A DNA stretch of 64,000 nucleotides from Ghiorsea bivora (GTDB taxonomy: Bacteria; Pseudomonadota; Zetaproteobacteria; Mariprofundales; Mariprofundaceae): assembly GCF_000744415.1 (NCBI RefSeq), contig NZ_JQLW01000006.1, positions 248,001 through 312,000 of the forward strand, given 5' to 3'. Made by a program: the position numbers and the translations under genes. The notes beneath the pieces are model-generated. The model was not told where the DNA came from, did no database searches, and saw nothing but the letters and a program-made list of their open reading frames with translations. Below are positions 18,322-27,627 of this stretch, piece after piece (the first letter of the stretch is position 1; each line of letters begins with the position of its first letter).

Positions 18322-19845
18322 TTATAATAACACCACCTCATAACGATCTGGTTCAAGCTTTTCATCCTGCTTAAAGCTAATTTCTTTACCCAAGAAACCT
18401 TCCAGCTGCGACACCATTTCACTTTCTTCACCCAACATCAAATCAATCAAACTAGGGTGAGCAATGACCATCAATTTCTCACTAGGGTAAGCACGCGCCT
18501 CAGCCACGATTTCTCGAAACAGTTGGTAACAAATCGTTTGCATACTCTTCACAAGCCCAGTGCTATGGCAACGGGTACACTCCATTTGCAACATACGCCC
18601 TAAAGAGTCTCGGGTTCGTTTTCGCGTAAGCTGTACCAAACCCAAAGAAGTAAAGGGTAATATACAGGTTTTGGTCTTGTCCCGCTTAAGGGCTTCTTCT
18701 AAGACTTCCATCACTTTATTTTGATTTTCTTTATCCTGCATATCAATGAAATCAATTACGATGATACCACCAAGATTACGTAACCTCAGTTGATGCACTA
18801 TTTCATGGACCGCTTCCAAGTTTGTTTTAAACCCTGTTTCTTCAAGGTTACGCGAACCCACAAACGAACCTGAGTTGACATCAATGGCAATCAAAGCCTC
18901 AGCTTGATCAATCACAATCGAACCACCTGATTTCAAAGGCACTTCACGTTTCAACGCTTTATTCACTTCTTCTTCAACACCATACACATCAAATATAGGT
19001 CTATCACCAGGATAATAATACAAACGTTTGCTCACCTCTGGCATAAAGCGTTTGGCAAATTTTTTCATACTATTGTAGGCTTCTTTGGAATCGATATGAA
19101 TTTTTTCTACTTCATCATCCACAAAGTCACGCATCACTTTAAGGTATAAATTCAACTCCGTATGCACCATAGAGCCCGGAGCCGATGTTTTTTTACGTTT
19201 GGCAATATCTTCCCACAAACGAATAAGAAAATTCAAATCTTGCTGTAATTCTTCTTGGCTATGTCCCTCAGCAACTGTTCGAATAATTAAACCACCCTTT
19301 TCAGTCTTAATACTTTCAGCAATAGCTAATAAACGCTCACGCTCCTGATCACCCTCCAAACGCCTAGCAATACCCACATGATCCAATTCAGGCAAAAAAA
19401 CCAAGTAACGCCCTGCCAAACTTACCAGCCCTGTAATCCTAGGACCTTTCGAAGAAATAGGCTCACGCGATACTTGAACAAGCATCTCTTGCCCTTCTTT
19501 TAAAAGCTGACCAATAGGTGCAATATTTTGTTTGTATTGCTCATCATTCACCTCTTCCGAAGCATCTTTATTTTCATCCTCATCGGCTTCACTCTCTAGG
19601 CTCACATTATCTTTACGCGCACCAGGCACATCACCAGCATATAAAAAGCCTGATTTATCCAATCCAATATCCACAAAAGCAGCTTGAATCCCTGGAATTA
19701 CCCGCTGAACTTTCCCCCAATATACATTACCTCTTAAACCTTTGCCACGTGTTCGCTCAACATATAATTCTTCAGCCATACCATTTTCAATCCGTGCAAT
19801 ACGTGTCTCAAAAGGTGCGACATTTACCAATATTTCTGTGCTCAT
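18322..19845 (-). CDS. rng: ribonuclease G
   Basis: Endoribonuclease of the RNase E/G family, acting in 16S rRNA 5'-end maturation and mRNA decay. At 507 aa it lacks the long C-terminal scaffold of RNase E. The S1 domain is N-terminal (residues about 35-130, GNVYWGKVQRVIPGIQAAFVDIG) and carries an acidic insertion (EADEDENKDASEEVNDE). The catalytic domain has the two magnesium-site regions IAIDVNSGSFVG and IVIDFIDM, and the zinc-link CTRCHSTG near residue 425. It starts directly after maf stops. Confidence 0.96.
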   Translation of the reverse strand: MSTEILVNVAPFETRIARIENGMAEELYVERTRGKGLRGNVYWGKVQRVIPGIQAAFVDIGLDKSGFLYAGDVPGARKDNVSLESEADEDENKDASEEVNDEQYKQNIAPIGQLLKEGQEMLVQVSREPISSKGPRITGLVSLAGRYLVFLPELDHVGIARRLEGDQERERLLAIAESIKTEKGGLIIRTVAEGHSQEELQQDLNFLIRLWEDIAKRKKTSAPGSMVHTELNLYLKVMRDFVDDEVEKIHIDSKEAYNSMKKFAKRFMPEVSKRLYYYPGDRPIFDVYGVEEEVNKALKREVPLKSGGSIVIDQAEALIAIDVNSGSFVGSRNLEETGFKTNLEAVHEIVHQLRLRNLGGIIVIDFIDMQDKENQNKVMEVLEEALKRDKTKTCILPFTSLGLVQLTRKRTRDSLGRMLQMECTRCHSTGLVKSMQTICYQLFREIVAEARAYPSEKLMVIAHPSLIDLMLGEESEMVSQLEGFLGKEISFKQDEKLEPDRYEVVLL

Positions 19846-20430
19846 TTATGCCTCACTCGCTACTTGTTCACATCTTATTTTATGCAATAATCTAATCGTT
19901 TCCTGTACTGGCAAACCTATCACATTATCCAAACTACCCTGTATACCTGTGATGAAACCTGACGCACCGCCCTGAATAGCATAAGCACCAGCCTTATCGA
20001 GTATTTCATTATACCGTACATACACATCAATTTCTGCATCACTTATCATACGAAAGCTCACCTCAGTCGTCACCGTTTGCAGTAAATAGTCATCTGCCAA
20101 ACGAACACAGACCGTTGTATGCACTTGATGTTTCTGACCTGACAGCTTTTGAATCATTTCTTTTGCCTGCTGTATATCCTCAGGCTGTCCCAATACCTCA
20201 TCACCAAGCGCCACCAAGGTATCGGCTGCAATCACAGGCACTTGCAACTCATCATCTTGCAGCAAACAAGCCTTTGCCTTCGCCAAGCAAAGCCTAGATG
20301 TCATGGTTTGCACATCTTCCCCTGGTTGGGGGCATTCATCAATATGGCTAGGTCGAACATCTATTGAAAAACCAGCTGCTTGTAACAAAAACAAACGTCG
20401 TGGTGACTGCGATGCTAAAATGATTTTCAT
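19846..20430 (-). CDS. maf: Maf family nucleotide pyrophosphatase
   Basis: Hydrolyses non-canonical or modified nucleoside triphosphates (housekeeping, possibly dTTP/UTP in the YhdE subgroup). The 194-aa product begins MKIILASQSPRRLFLLQAAGF with the SxSPRR signature, has the catalytic region VIAADTLVALGDEVLGQP near residue 68, and QGGASGFI near residue 160. The ATG at 20430 is chosen because it gives the family N-terminus; an ATG six codons upstream adds no conserved residues. First gene of maf-rng-hemW, a common proteobacterial arrangement. Confidence 0.93.
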   Translation of the reverse strand: MKIILASQSPRRLFLLQAAGFSIDVRPSHIDECPQPGEDVQTMTSRLCLAKAKACLLQDDELQVPVIAADTLVALGDEVLGQPEDIQQAKEMIQKLSGQKHQVHTTVCVRLADDYLLQTVTTEVSFRMISDAEIDVYVRYNEILDKAGAYAIQGGASGFITGIQGSLDNVIGLPVQETIRLLHKIRCEQVASEA

Positions 20431-20635
20431 AAGCGCAATATTAAACAAATTATCACCGTTGTGATAGTGACATTAAAAAACTAACACCTTGAACATATAC
20501 ATATAACATATTTTTTTACACGATATTTCCAAACCAACCATGAAAGAAACATGAATATCTTTTTAGTTTTATGCTTGCATCCCTAAAAAAAGCCGTTAGC
20601 AATCTACTCTCGATAATTCCTGAGGAGGAGACGCA

Positions 20636-21010
20636 ATGAAAAAAGTATTAATGATTGCTGCAACATCTGCATTCTTGGTAAGCGGTTTGGCAGCAACTGA
20701 AGCAATTGCTGGTGCTGAAAAGAAATGTAAAGCATGCCATAATTTTAGCGCAAAGGGTAAGGTTGGCCCTGGTCTTTTAGGTGTTTTTGGTCGTGATGCA
20801 GGCACTGCAGATTTTAAAAAATACAGTAAAGCACTAAAAGCTGGTGGTTGGACATGGGATGAAGAACATCTTCGTGCTTGGATTTGCAACTCTAAAAAAG
20901 CTGTAAAAGAATTCACTGGCGACAAAAAAGCAAAAACAAAAATGCCTCCACAAAAAATGTGTGGTGAAAAAGGTGATGAAGTCATTGCTTTCTTGAAAAA
21001 TCTTAAATAA
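20636..21010 (+). CDS. small periplasmic c-type cytochrome
   Basis: A 124-aa class I monoheme cytochrome c. Residues 1-25 are a signal peptide ending in AIAGA. The heme site is CKACH (about residues 31-35), followed by VGPGLLGVFGRDAG, and a methionine in AKTKMPPQKM fits the distal ligand. Two further cysteines (CNS and KMCGE) could form a disulfide. It is lysine-rich. A strong GAGGAGGAG-like ribosome-binding site and a dedicated terminator suggest a highly expressed single gene. Likely a mobile electron carrier; its partners are not in the window. Confidence 0.93.
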   Translation: MKKVLMIAATSAFLVSGLAATEAIAGAEKKCKACHNFSAKGKVGPGLLGVFGRDAGTADFKKYSKALKAGGWTWDEEHLRAWICNSKKAVKEFTGDKKAKTKMPPQKMCGEKGDEVIAFLKNLK

Positions 21011-21028
21011 AAGGGCTTAGATAATACC

Positions 21029-21058
21029 AAGGCGGCTCACCATTGAGTCGCCTTTTTT
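21029..21058 (+). terminator. rho-independent terminator of cytochrome c gene
   Basis: AAGGCGGCTCA pairs with TGAGTCGCCTT (one mismatch) around a 4-base loop, followed by a run of T. It lies 18 bases after the cytochrome stop and also insulates it from the convergent cobU gene. Confidence 0.88.
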
Positions 21059-21084
21059 ATTTGAGCCGTTTAGCCTGATCCCTT

Positions 21085-21594
21085 TTATTTAAGAGCCAGC
21101 GGCAAACCTGCTGCTACAAAAAGCACACTATCTGCCTCATGAGCCACAGCTTGATTTAATCTGCCCTGTGCATCACGAAAATCGCGCCCAAGTGCAGTGT
21201 CAGGCACAAGCCCCATACCTACCTCATTAGACACCATCACCACAGCCCCTGTATAATCAGCCAAAGCTTCACATAAACGCTGGGTTTCATACACAACATC
21301 ATGGTTTTCATACAACAGATTACTCAACCACAAGGTCAAACAATCAATCAACACAATATGCTCTTGATACATGCTACCTTGCAAAATCCCAATCAAATCC
21401 TGTTCTTCTTCAATCAATTTCCAACCCTTGGGGCGTTGCTGTTGATGTTTGTTAATCCGCTGTTGCCATTCCTTATCATCAGGAAAACGTGGTGCAGTCG
21501 CCACATACACGACCGTTTTACCACTGGCCTGTACCAAAGCTTCCGCATGCTGTGATTTTCCACTACGAGCACCGCCCAATATCAATGTTTTCAT
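21085..21594 (-). CDS. cobU: adenosylcobinamide kinase/guanylyltransferase
   Basis: Bifunctional enzyme that phosphorylates adenosylcobinamide and transfers GMP to it, a step in assembling the cobalamin nucleotide loop. The 169-aa product starts MKTLILGGARSGKSQHAE (P-loop GGARSGKS), continues with YVATAPRFPDDKEWQQRI and a histidine (HQQQRPKGW) at the guanylylation-site position, then VLIDCLTLWLSNLL and VSNEVGMGLVP. It overlaps the end of bluB by 4 bases. The other nucleotide-loop genes, cobC and cobS, are about 28 kb away. Confidence 0.95.
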   Translation of the reverse strand: MKTLILGGARSGKSQHAEALVQASGKTVVYVATAPRFPDDKEWQQRINKHQQQRPKGWKLIEEEQDLIGILQGSMYQEHIVLIDCLTLWLSNLLYENHDVVYETQRLCEALADYTGAVVMVSNEVGMGLVPDTALGRDFRDAQGRLNQAVAHEADSVLFVAAGLPLALK

Positions 21595-22238
21595 GATTCA
21601 GGGTACATGTTTTCAGCCAACACTTTCGATAAGTCTTCACGCTCGCGCCAGCCTTCTTGTTCCAACATGGGTTTTTCATAAAAATCATGTACAGGACCTA
21701 AACATAATAAAGCAATAGGTTTGGCGGCATCAGGACATTGCAACAAGTTTGCCACATCTTGCGGGTTAAAAAATGAAACCCAACCCATACCTAAGTTTTC
21801 CGCTCTTGCAGCCAACCACATATTTTGAATGGCACACGATGTTGAGCACAACGCCATTTCTTCTGGCATGGTGCGCCGCCCGAATATCGTACCATCATCA
21901 GGCGCAAGCACCACCGCTATCAACTCAGCGCACTCACGCATACCTTCAACTTTTAAACGCATAAATTCAGCTTTACGCGCATCCATCATGTTTGCCGTTT
22001 TATCTTTTTCCTGCTCAACAAGCTGAATCAACTTCGCACGCATATCACCCGATGTAATGCGTACAAAACGCCATGGTTGCATCAAGCCCACAGAAGGTGC
22101 TGCATGGGCTGCTTGTAATATGCGTAACAATACATTTTGCTCAACTTCACCTCCTGAAAAATGGCGCATATCTCTGCGTGCATCAATCACATGATAAACC
22201 GTATCACGCTCATTTTCTGTAAACACATGTTGTACCAT
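21591..22238 (-). CDS. bluB: 5,6-dimethylbenzimidazole synthase
   Basis: Flavin-dependent enzyme that cleaves FMNH2 with oxygen to form the lower ligand of vitamin B12. The 215-aa nitroreductase-fold protein has RRDMRHF near residue 20, AAHAAPSVGLMQPWRFV (FMN site) near residue 45, and LAARAENLGMGWVSFF. I use the start at 22238, which matches the family length and has GAGGG upstream; the frame is open further to 22292 but would add an unrelated hydrophobic peptide. No cobalamin riboswitch was recognised upstream. Its presence implies an oxygen-using organism that makes its own dimethylbenzimidazole. Confidence 0.92.
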   Translation of the reverse strand: MVQHVFTENERDTVYHVIDARRDMRHFSGGEVEQNVLLRILQAAHAAPSVGLMQPWRFVRITSGDMRAKLIQLVEQEKDKTANMMDARKAEFMRLKVEGMRECAELIAVVLAPDDGTIFGRRTMPEEMALCSTSCAIQNMWLAARAENLGMGWVSFFNPQDVANLLQCPDAAKPIALLCLGPVHDFYEKPMLEQEGWREREDLSKVLAENMYPES

Positions 22239-22386
22239 GACTTGAATAACCCTCGCTGGGCAAAGCATAAACATAAACATCCAAAATATCACCTCAGCAT
22301 AAGTGAGCCATAAATAACACTAGCCATACCCACATATCTCAAGATAATTGCCTGCCTATAAAACATACCCAAAGGATAATCACCCC

Positions 22387-23301
22387 ATGCCTATACCCAT
22401 CGCTTATTTTGGTGTTGTACTCATATGGAGCACCACGCCACTTGCCATTGCTTGGTCAGGTCAAGCTGCGGGTTTTGTGTTTGGTCTGACCAGCCGCATG
22501 CTTCTTGGGCTTGTGTTGGCATTCATTTTTGCCGCACTGCTCAATAAACGTATGCTTTGGCACAAACAAGCATTGTTGGCTTATTTGTATGGTGGTTTAG
22601 GCATTTATGGTGGCATGTTAAGCGTATATTGGGCAGCGCAATTCATTCCTTCAGGTTTGGTTTCACTCTTGTTTGGACTCACCCCGATATTCACTGCAAT
22701 TCTTGCCATATTTTGGCTAAAAGATGAACTGATTACACGTTATCGTATCATCGGTATGTTTCTTGGTTTCTTAGGTTTATTGGTGGTATTTGGACAAAGC
22801 ATCACATGGGGCGAACAAGCGGTGTGGGGCGTATGCGGCGTGGTTGTTTCAGGCTTGGTTCATGTCACCTCCGCCATTTGGGTCAAACGTGTTAACGCCC
22901 ATGTGCCCGCCATCAGCATGACCGCAGGCACATTATCCGTTGCCACGCCTTTGTTATGCATCACATGGCTTGCCACATCACCCGATTGGCACGTTTTAAG
23001 TCAAACATTAACCACCGCACCAAGCCATACCACACTCGCCATTCTCTACTTGGCATTATTTGGCTCAGTTTTCGGTTTTTCCTTGTATTATCACGTTTTA
23101 AAACACGTCCAAGCCACCAAAGTCGCCCTCATTGCCCTGATGACACCCATCACATCACTTTTCCTCGGTTATTATCTCAACAACGAACCCATCACTCCAC
23201 AAATCATACTCGGCGCAAGCCTGATTATTGGAGGGTTAGCCATCTTTGAACTGGGCGGAAAACCACTACCCAAATGGGTGCCATTCCGTCCTAATGTTTA
23301 A
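22387..23301 (+). CDS. EamA/DMT family transporter
   Basis: A 304-aa inner-membrane protein of the drug/metabolite transporter superfamily. Ten hydrophobic segments are arranged as two repeated EamA halves; typical stretches are VLIWSTTPLAIAW near the N-terminus, VSLLFGLTPIFTAILAIFWLKDE at the end of the first half and ALMTPITSLFLGYYLNNEPIT in the second. The substrate cannot be read from the sequence. The ATG at 22387 follows AAGGAT by 9 bases and is preferred over an ATG 13 codons upstream. It is divergent from bluB. Confidence 0.9.
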   Translation: MPIPIAYFGVVLIWSTTPLAIAWSGQAAGFVFGLTSRMLLGLVLAFIFAALLNKRMLWHKQALLAYLYGGLGIYGGMLSVYWAAQFIPSGLVSLLFGLTPIFTAILAIFWLKDELITRYRIIGMFLGFLGLLVVFGQSITWGEQAVWGVCGVVVSGLVHVTSAIWVKRVNAHVPAISMTAGTLSVATPLLCITWLATSPDWHVLSQTLTTAPSHTTLAILYLALFGSVFGFSLYYHVLKHVQATKVALIALMTPITSLFLGYYLNNEPITPQIILGASLIIGGLAIFELGGKPLPKWVPFRPNV

Positions 23302-23314
23302 ACATAAACGTAGT

Positions 23315-24061
23315 TCCACTTCTTTTGTATTCCCTTGGGCAAATTACAACAACAAAAAAGCAGCACCTTGGGCTGGATCATGATGGCTTGATTCCTGCTT
23401 TTGCTTCGGTAACGGTTGGCAAAGGTTCTGAAATGGAGCAAGCACGGCTATTTGATTTTCCTAAGGGTTCTGTTGTTGTATTTGATAAAGGTTATAATGA
23501 CTATATATGGCATAACACCTTGACTTAACAAGGAATATTCTTTGTAACACGCATTCGCGGCAACGCGGTTTATGAGGTGGTTAAGTCACATCCTGTGCGA
23601 AAGAACAGCGGTGTTATTTCCGATGAAACGATTCGATACAGCAGTGCAACCAATAAAAAAAGAGGCTTAAAGGCTGTGCGTAAAGTTGTCTATAAAGACG
23701 AAGAAACAGGTAAGATTTTCACCTTTATAACCAATCACTTTCATTGGTCAGCCAATCCATTGCAGGTATGTACAAACAGCGATGGCAAGTTGAATTGTTC
23801 TTTAAATGGATTAAGCAAAATCTAAAAATAACAGCATTCATTGGAACCACTATGAATGCTGTTATCACACAAATTATGGTCGCACTTTGCACTTACCTTA
23901 TGCTTGTTTGGATGAAGTTTATATTCAACTTGAAACAAAGCCCAATGCAAATTATTCGATTGCTACAAATGAATTTGTTCGTGAGTAGAAACTTGATGGA
24001 AATCTTCAAGCCTCCCGAACAAAAACTTAAAAATACGAATCAATTGGGGTGGAAATTTTGA
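23315..24061 (+). pseudogene. IS4-family transposase remnant, truncated and frameshifted
   Basis: The decayed 3' two-thirds of a DDE transposase. Reading through several frames gives VFPWANYNNKKAA, then LDHDGLIPAFASVT, VVVFDKGYNDYIWHNTLT, a TAA stop at 23526-23528, QGIFFVTRIRGNAVYEVV and, after another shift near 23750, the signature Y-x2-R-x3-E-x6-K (YKQRWQVELFFKWIK). The second catalytic aspartate (in FDKGYNDY) and the glutamate remain, but the N-terminus with the first aspartate is missing. At least two frameshifts and one stop make it inactive. No clear terminal inverted repeats were found. It abuts the EamA gene and precedes a second broken gene. Confidence 0.85.
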
Positions 24062-24086
24062 ATACAAATCTAAGTGGGACAGCAGT

Positions 24087-24097
24087 GGCTCTGACCC
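24087..24097 (+). repeat. inverted motif GGCTCTGACCC, left copy
   Basis: An 11-base motif whose reverse complement (GGGTCAGAGCC) recurs at 25655-25665. The two copies flank the frameshifted SthA-like gene in inverted orientation. Confidence 0.55.
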
Positions 24098-24181
24098 CTT
24101 TATACTCTTTTATTCGTATCTTTCTGCTTTAAATAGCCATACCATCACGAAATAAACTCTTATTAAGCAAAAAAGGTTGTC

Positions 24182-25604
24182 ATGTCTCATTATGATATTT
24201 TAGTTATAGGTTCTGGCCCTGCGGGGCATCGCGCAGCCATTCAAGCTGCCAAACGCGGGAAACATGTTGGTTTAATTGAACGTAAGCCGCGTATTGGTGG
24301 CGCAGGTTTACAAACGGGCACTATTCCCTGCAAGGCACTACGTGAAATTGCCTATAGTGCAACCATGGGAGCCAGTCATGGCATGCGTAAAGTACATCCT
24401 AATATTACACGTCAACATAATTTTTTGTCTGAATCCGTGCGCAAAAAAAACATTGTTATCAATAAGCAAGAGTCTGTTTTCTTAAGTCAACTCATGCGTA
24501 ATGGTGTTGCCTTAATTCCAGGGGAAGCTGGTTTCTATGACGCCCACACCTTACGTATCAAAACACCTCATGGTGAAGAACAAGATATCTATGCTGATAA
24601 ATTTATTCTAGCAACAGGTTCCCGTCCGCGTCGCCCTGTAGATATTCCTTTTGATAAAGAGCGTGTATTAGATTCTACCTCTATTTTACACATGAAAGAA
24701 TTGCCCGAAACACTCACCATTGTTGGTGGCGGTGTAATAAGCCTGCGAATTTGCTACAATTTATGCTTCATTGGGTGTTGAAGTTACCATTGTCGATTCT
24801 CACGCTAAAATTCTCAGCTTTCTATGCGCTGATGTTTCGGGTAATTTAGAAACAAGCATGCGGCATATGGGGATTCAATTCCGTATGCATGAAAATATTC
24901 AGTCGATCACACGTCAAGGTGATAAGGTGATACTAAAATTTAGCGATGGTAGTATGAAAAGTGATGTTCTGCTCTATGCCCTCGGTCGTATTCCTAATAC
25001 TGATGGTTTGGGTTTAGAGGCGCTTGGCATTCAATGTCAGAAACGTGGCTGGATTGAAACCAATAAACACTACCAGACCAATATATCACATATTTATGCT
25101 GTCGGAGATTTGATTGGTGCACCTGCCTTGGCAGCCACAGGTATGGAACAAGGTCGTATTGCTGCACTACATGCATGTGATAGCAATGAAACACTCACTT
25201 CGAGCCACTTGCCCATGGCTATCTACACAATCCCTGAAGTTGCTTGGGTCGGTAAAACATCTACAGCGTTGGATAAGCAGAACCATAACTATGTCGCTGG
25301 TTTTGGTTTTTACCGTGAAACTGCACGTGGCCAAATTATAGGCGACTCCAATAGTATGTTAAAGCTGCTTGTTGATGCCCAAAGCCGCAAAATTTTAGGT
25401 GTACATATTGTTGGAGAATCAGCCAGTGAACTGGTTCATATTGGGCAAATGGTGATGAATTTAAACGGGACGGTTGATGACTTAATCTGCCATGTTTTTA
25501 ATTATCCTACACTGGCAGAATGTTATAAAATGGCTGCATTACATTGCAGCAACCAACTTAAAAAGAAACAATCACCCAACAACGCTAAGGGTTCTTACAT
25601 ATAA
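24182..25604 (+). pseudogene. SthA-like flavoprotein (NAD(P) transhydrogenase type), frameshifted
   Basis: A pyridine-nucleotide-disulfide oxidoreductase-fold gene split by a one-base insertion near 24750. The first part has the FAD motif VIGSGPAGHRAA and the second NAD site TIVGGGVI; shifting one base restores the expected EFATIYASLGVEVTIVD, which continues to YAVGDLIGAPALAATGMEQG and the dimerisation domain. The intact protein would be about 470 aa. The active-site region is GGAGLQTGTIPCKALRE, not the CxxxxC of lipoamide dehydrogenases, so the soluble transhydrogenase (SthA) group is the nearest fit; even its usual single cysteine is displaced. It could be a true pseudogene or a sequencing error. 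It sits between an IS remnant and inverted motifs. Confidence 0.82.
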
Positions 25605-25654
25605 CCATACATAAAACACAACTATAGGGGTCAGATACCGTCTTGGCTAACTAT

Positions 25655-25665
25655 GGGTCAGAGCC
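25655..25665 (+). repeat. inverted motif GGGTCAGAGCC, right copy
   Basis: The reverse complement of the motif at 24087-24097. A partial copy (GGGGTCAGA) also lies at 25627-25635. The surrounding 185 bases between the SthA-like gene and fadD hold nothing else recognisable. Confidence 0.55.
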
Positions 25666-25790
25666 CTTTAATGCTAACCACTTGTTATATAAAGGTAAAA
25701 AATCAACCATCCCTCCTCCCTGAAATCCAGTTTCCAAACCAACAGTAGTTCGCCTCGGTTTAAACAGCAAGGATACTTGAATGATAAAGT

Positions 25791-27512
25791 TTAACCTAAA
25801 CTTGCATACACTTCTTCAACTTCACCTGAGTATTTTTCTAAAATATGGCTGCGTCTTAGTTTCATGGTTGGGGTTAATAAACCTTCTTCAATCGTCCACG
25901 GTGATTCGCACACCACCACACCTTTGATTTTTTCATAACCCGGAAAAGCATGTAAATCTTTAGAGAATCGTTGGATAAACGCACGTTTATCCACACTTTT
26001 TCCTTGTTCACTGGGCACAATCAATGCCACCAAGAATGCTTTGCCTTCGCCCACCACCATCACTTGGTCAACCCAACTATCTTTGAGCAAAGCATCTTCA
26101 ATGTCTGTTGGGGGCACTTTTTCACCATTGGATAAGACCAATATGTCTTTGATGCGACCTGTGATATAAATTTGATTATCGACAATTTTCGCCACATCAC
26201 CTGAATGCAACCAACCCTCATCATCAATCATGGCACGGGTTGCTTCAGCTTGTTGCCAATAACCTAACATCACGCCATGCCCCTTGATAAGAAGCTCACC
26301 TGTCTCTGTATCTGTTTTCACTTGGGTATATTGCAAGGGTTCACCCACACAAGCAGGGTTGTTTCTATCCAAACGATTGCTAGATACCACGGGTGAATAT
26401 TCGGTTAACCCATAACCCTGAATAATCGGTACACCAAAACCCAAATAACGGCGACCAATGGATGTCGATAATGGCGCACCACCTGAAACCGCGACCCGCA
26501 ATCGACCACCCAATGATGTACGTACTTTGCTGCCTACCATTTTATCCAGCAATGGGTATAACAGTTGATTGATATGCCAACATTGTTTGCCTTGTTGAAT
26601 TTCAAAGTGGCGAAAACCAACATCCTCAGCCAGTTTAACCAAACCTTGTTTAAACTTGGATGCCTGAGCCAACTTCTCTTCCAATCTTGCATCAATTTTT
26701 TCAAACATGCGTGGCACAGTTACCATCACCGTTGGCGCAATGTTTACCAAGTCTTCTTGCAACGTGAGAATGGAACGCGCAAATGCCACCGTTGCCCCTG
26801 AAAGCATGGGTAAATAATAACCCACCGTGCGCTCAAAAGCGTGAGATAAAGGTAGAAAAGACAAGAATGTATCGCTTGGATAAATATTGGATACCGCATA
26901 CGCAGCACTGGCATTTTCCAAGATACTTTGGTGGGATAACATTACACCTTTGGGGTTTCCTGTCGTGCCTGATGTATAAACAATCGTCGCTAGACTGGCG
27001 GGTATATCTTGATGCCCAAGATCTTGGCGCTCACCATCTTTTTTCCATAACACATCTAACGTTTTCACTAAAACCACAACTTCCAGAGTATGGTCTTGCA
27101 AAGCTGGCTGCAATTTTACCCAGTGTTCCTCATGATCAACAAACAAAATGCGCGCACCTGAATCATGCAATACATACGCCATATTCTCGGGTCTATCATT
27201 ATAAAAAAGCGGCACTGTAATCATATTTAATGATAAGGCTGCTTGGTCTGATACTATCCAATCAGGACAATTCTCCATCAATATGGCTGCCCTATCTCGC
27301 TCTGCCATACCCAAAGTCTTGAGCAAGTTCGCACATGCATCCACACGTGCTGCTATATCTTGCCATAATATATCCTGCCATGTTTCATGAGGTGTGTCGT
27401 AAAAACGGTATGCCAAAGCATCAGGGGTTCGGCGAACACGTTCACAAAATAAGCCGTGCAATGTTTCCACTTCGCTTTCACGATATAAAATCGGTTTATG
27501 TTTTGTGTTCAT
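25791..27512 (-). CDS. fadD: long-chain fatty acid-CoA ligase
   Basis: Activates fatty acids to acyl-CoA with ATP. The 573-aa AMP-binding protein has the signature TIVYTSGTTGNPKGVMLS (about residue 168), QGYGLTEYSPVVSSN (about 365), and LHSGDVAKIVDN then ITGRIKDILVLSNGEKVPP near residue 440. These follow the long-chain (FadD15/FACL) subgroup. No membrane segment is obvious. It is the last gene of the beta-oxidation cluster, 205 bases after fadJ, and may have its own promoter in that gap. Gene symbol used in the broad sense. Confidence 0.9.
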   Translation of the reverse strand: MNTKHKPILYRESEVETLHGLFCERVRRTPDALAYRFYDTPHETWQDILWQDIAARVDACANLLKTLGMAERDRAAILMENCPDWIVSDQAALSLNMITVPLFYNDRPENMAYVLHDSGARILFVDHEEHWVKLQPALQDHTLEVVVLVKTLDVLWKKDGERQDLGHQDIPASLATIVYTSGTTGNPKGVMLSHQSILENASAAYAVSNIYPSDTFLSFLPLSHAFERTVGYYLPMLSGATVAFARSILTLQEDLVNIAPTVMVTVPRMFEKIDARLEEKLAQASKFKQGLVKLAEDVGFRHFEIQQGKQCWHINQLLYPLLDKMVGSKVRTSLGGRLRVAVSGGAPLSTSIGRRYLGFGVPIIQGYGLTEYSPVVSSNRLDRNNPACVGEPLQYTQVKTDTETGELLIKGHGVMLGYWQQAEATRAMIDDEGWLHSGDVAKIVDNQIYITGRIKDILVLSNGEKVPPTDIEDALLKDSWVDQVMVVGEGKAFLVALIVPSEQGKSVDKRAFIQRFSKDLHAFPGYEKIKGVVVCESPWTIEEGLLTPTMKLRRSHILEKYSGEVEEVYASLG

Positions 27513-27627
27513 TATACACCTCCGTCAAACCACTTGCTGTGCTACATCATTAAGGAAATGCTGATGTATTGGCATCCTGCCAACCATCAGGACGAGAAAA
27601 GAAAAACGTGGTTTCCCTTTCTCTTAC

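Noticed and set aside
20596-21030. Minus-strand open frame opposite the small cytochrome
   Set aside because: It is the antisense shadow of the cytochrome c gene, which has a signal peptide, CxxCH motif and terminator.
22239-22386. Cobalamin riboswitch upstream of bluB
   Set aside because: The B12-box-like sequence and expected stems were not seen in the 148-base gap.
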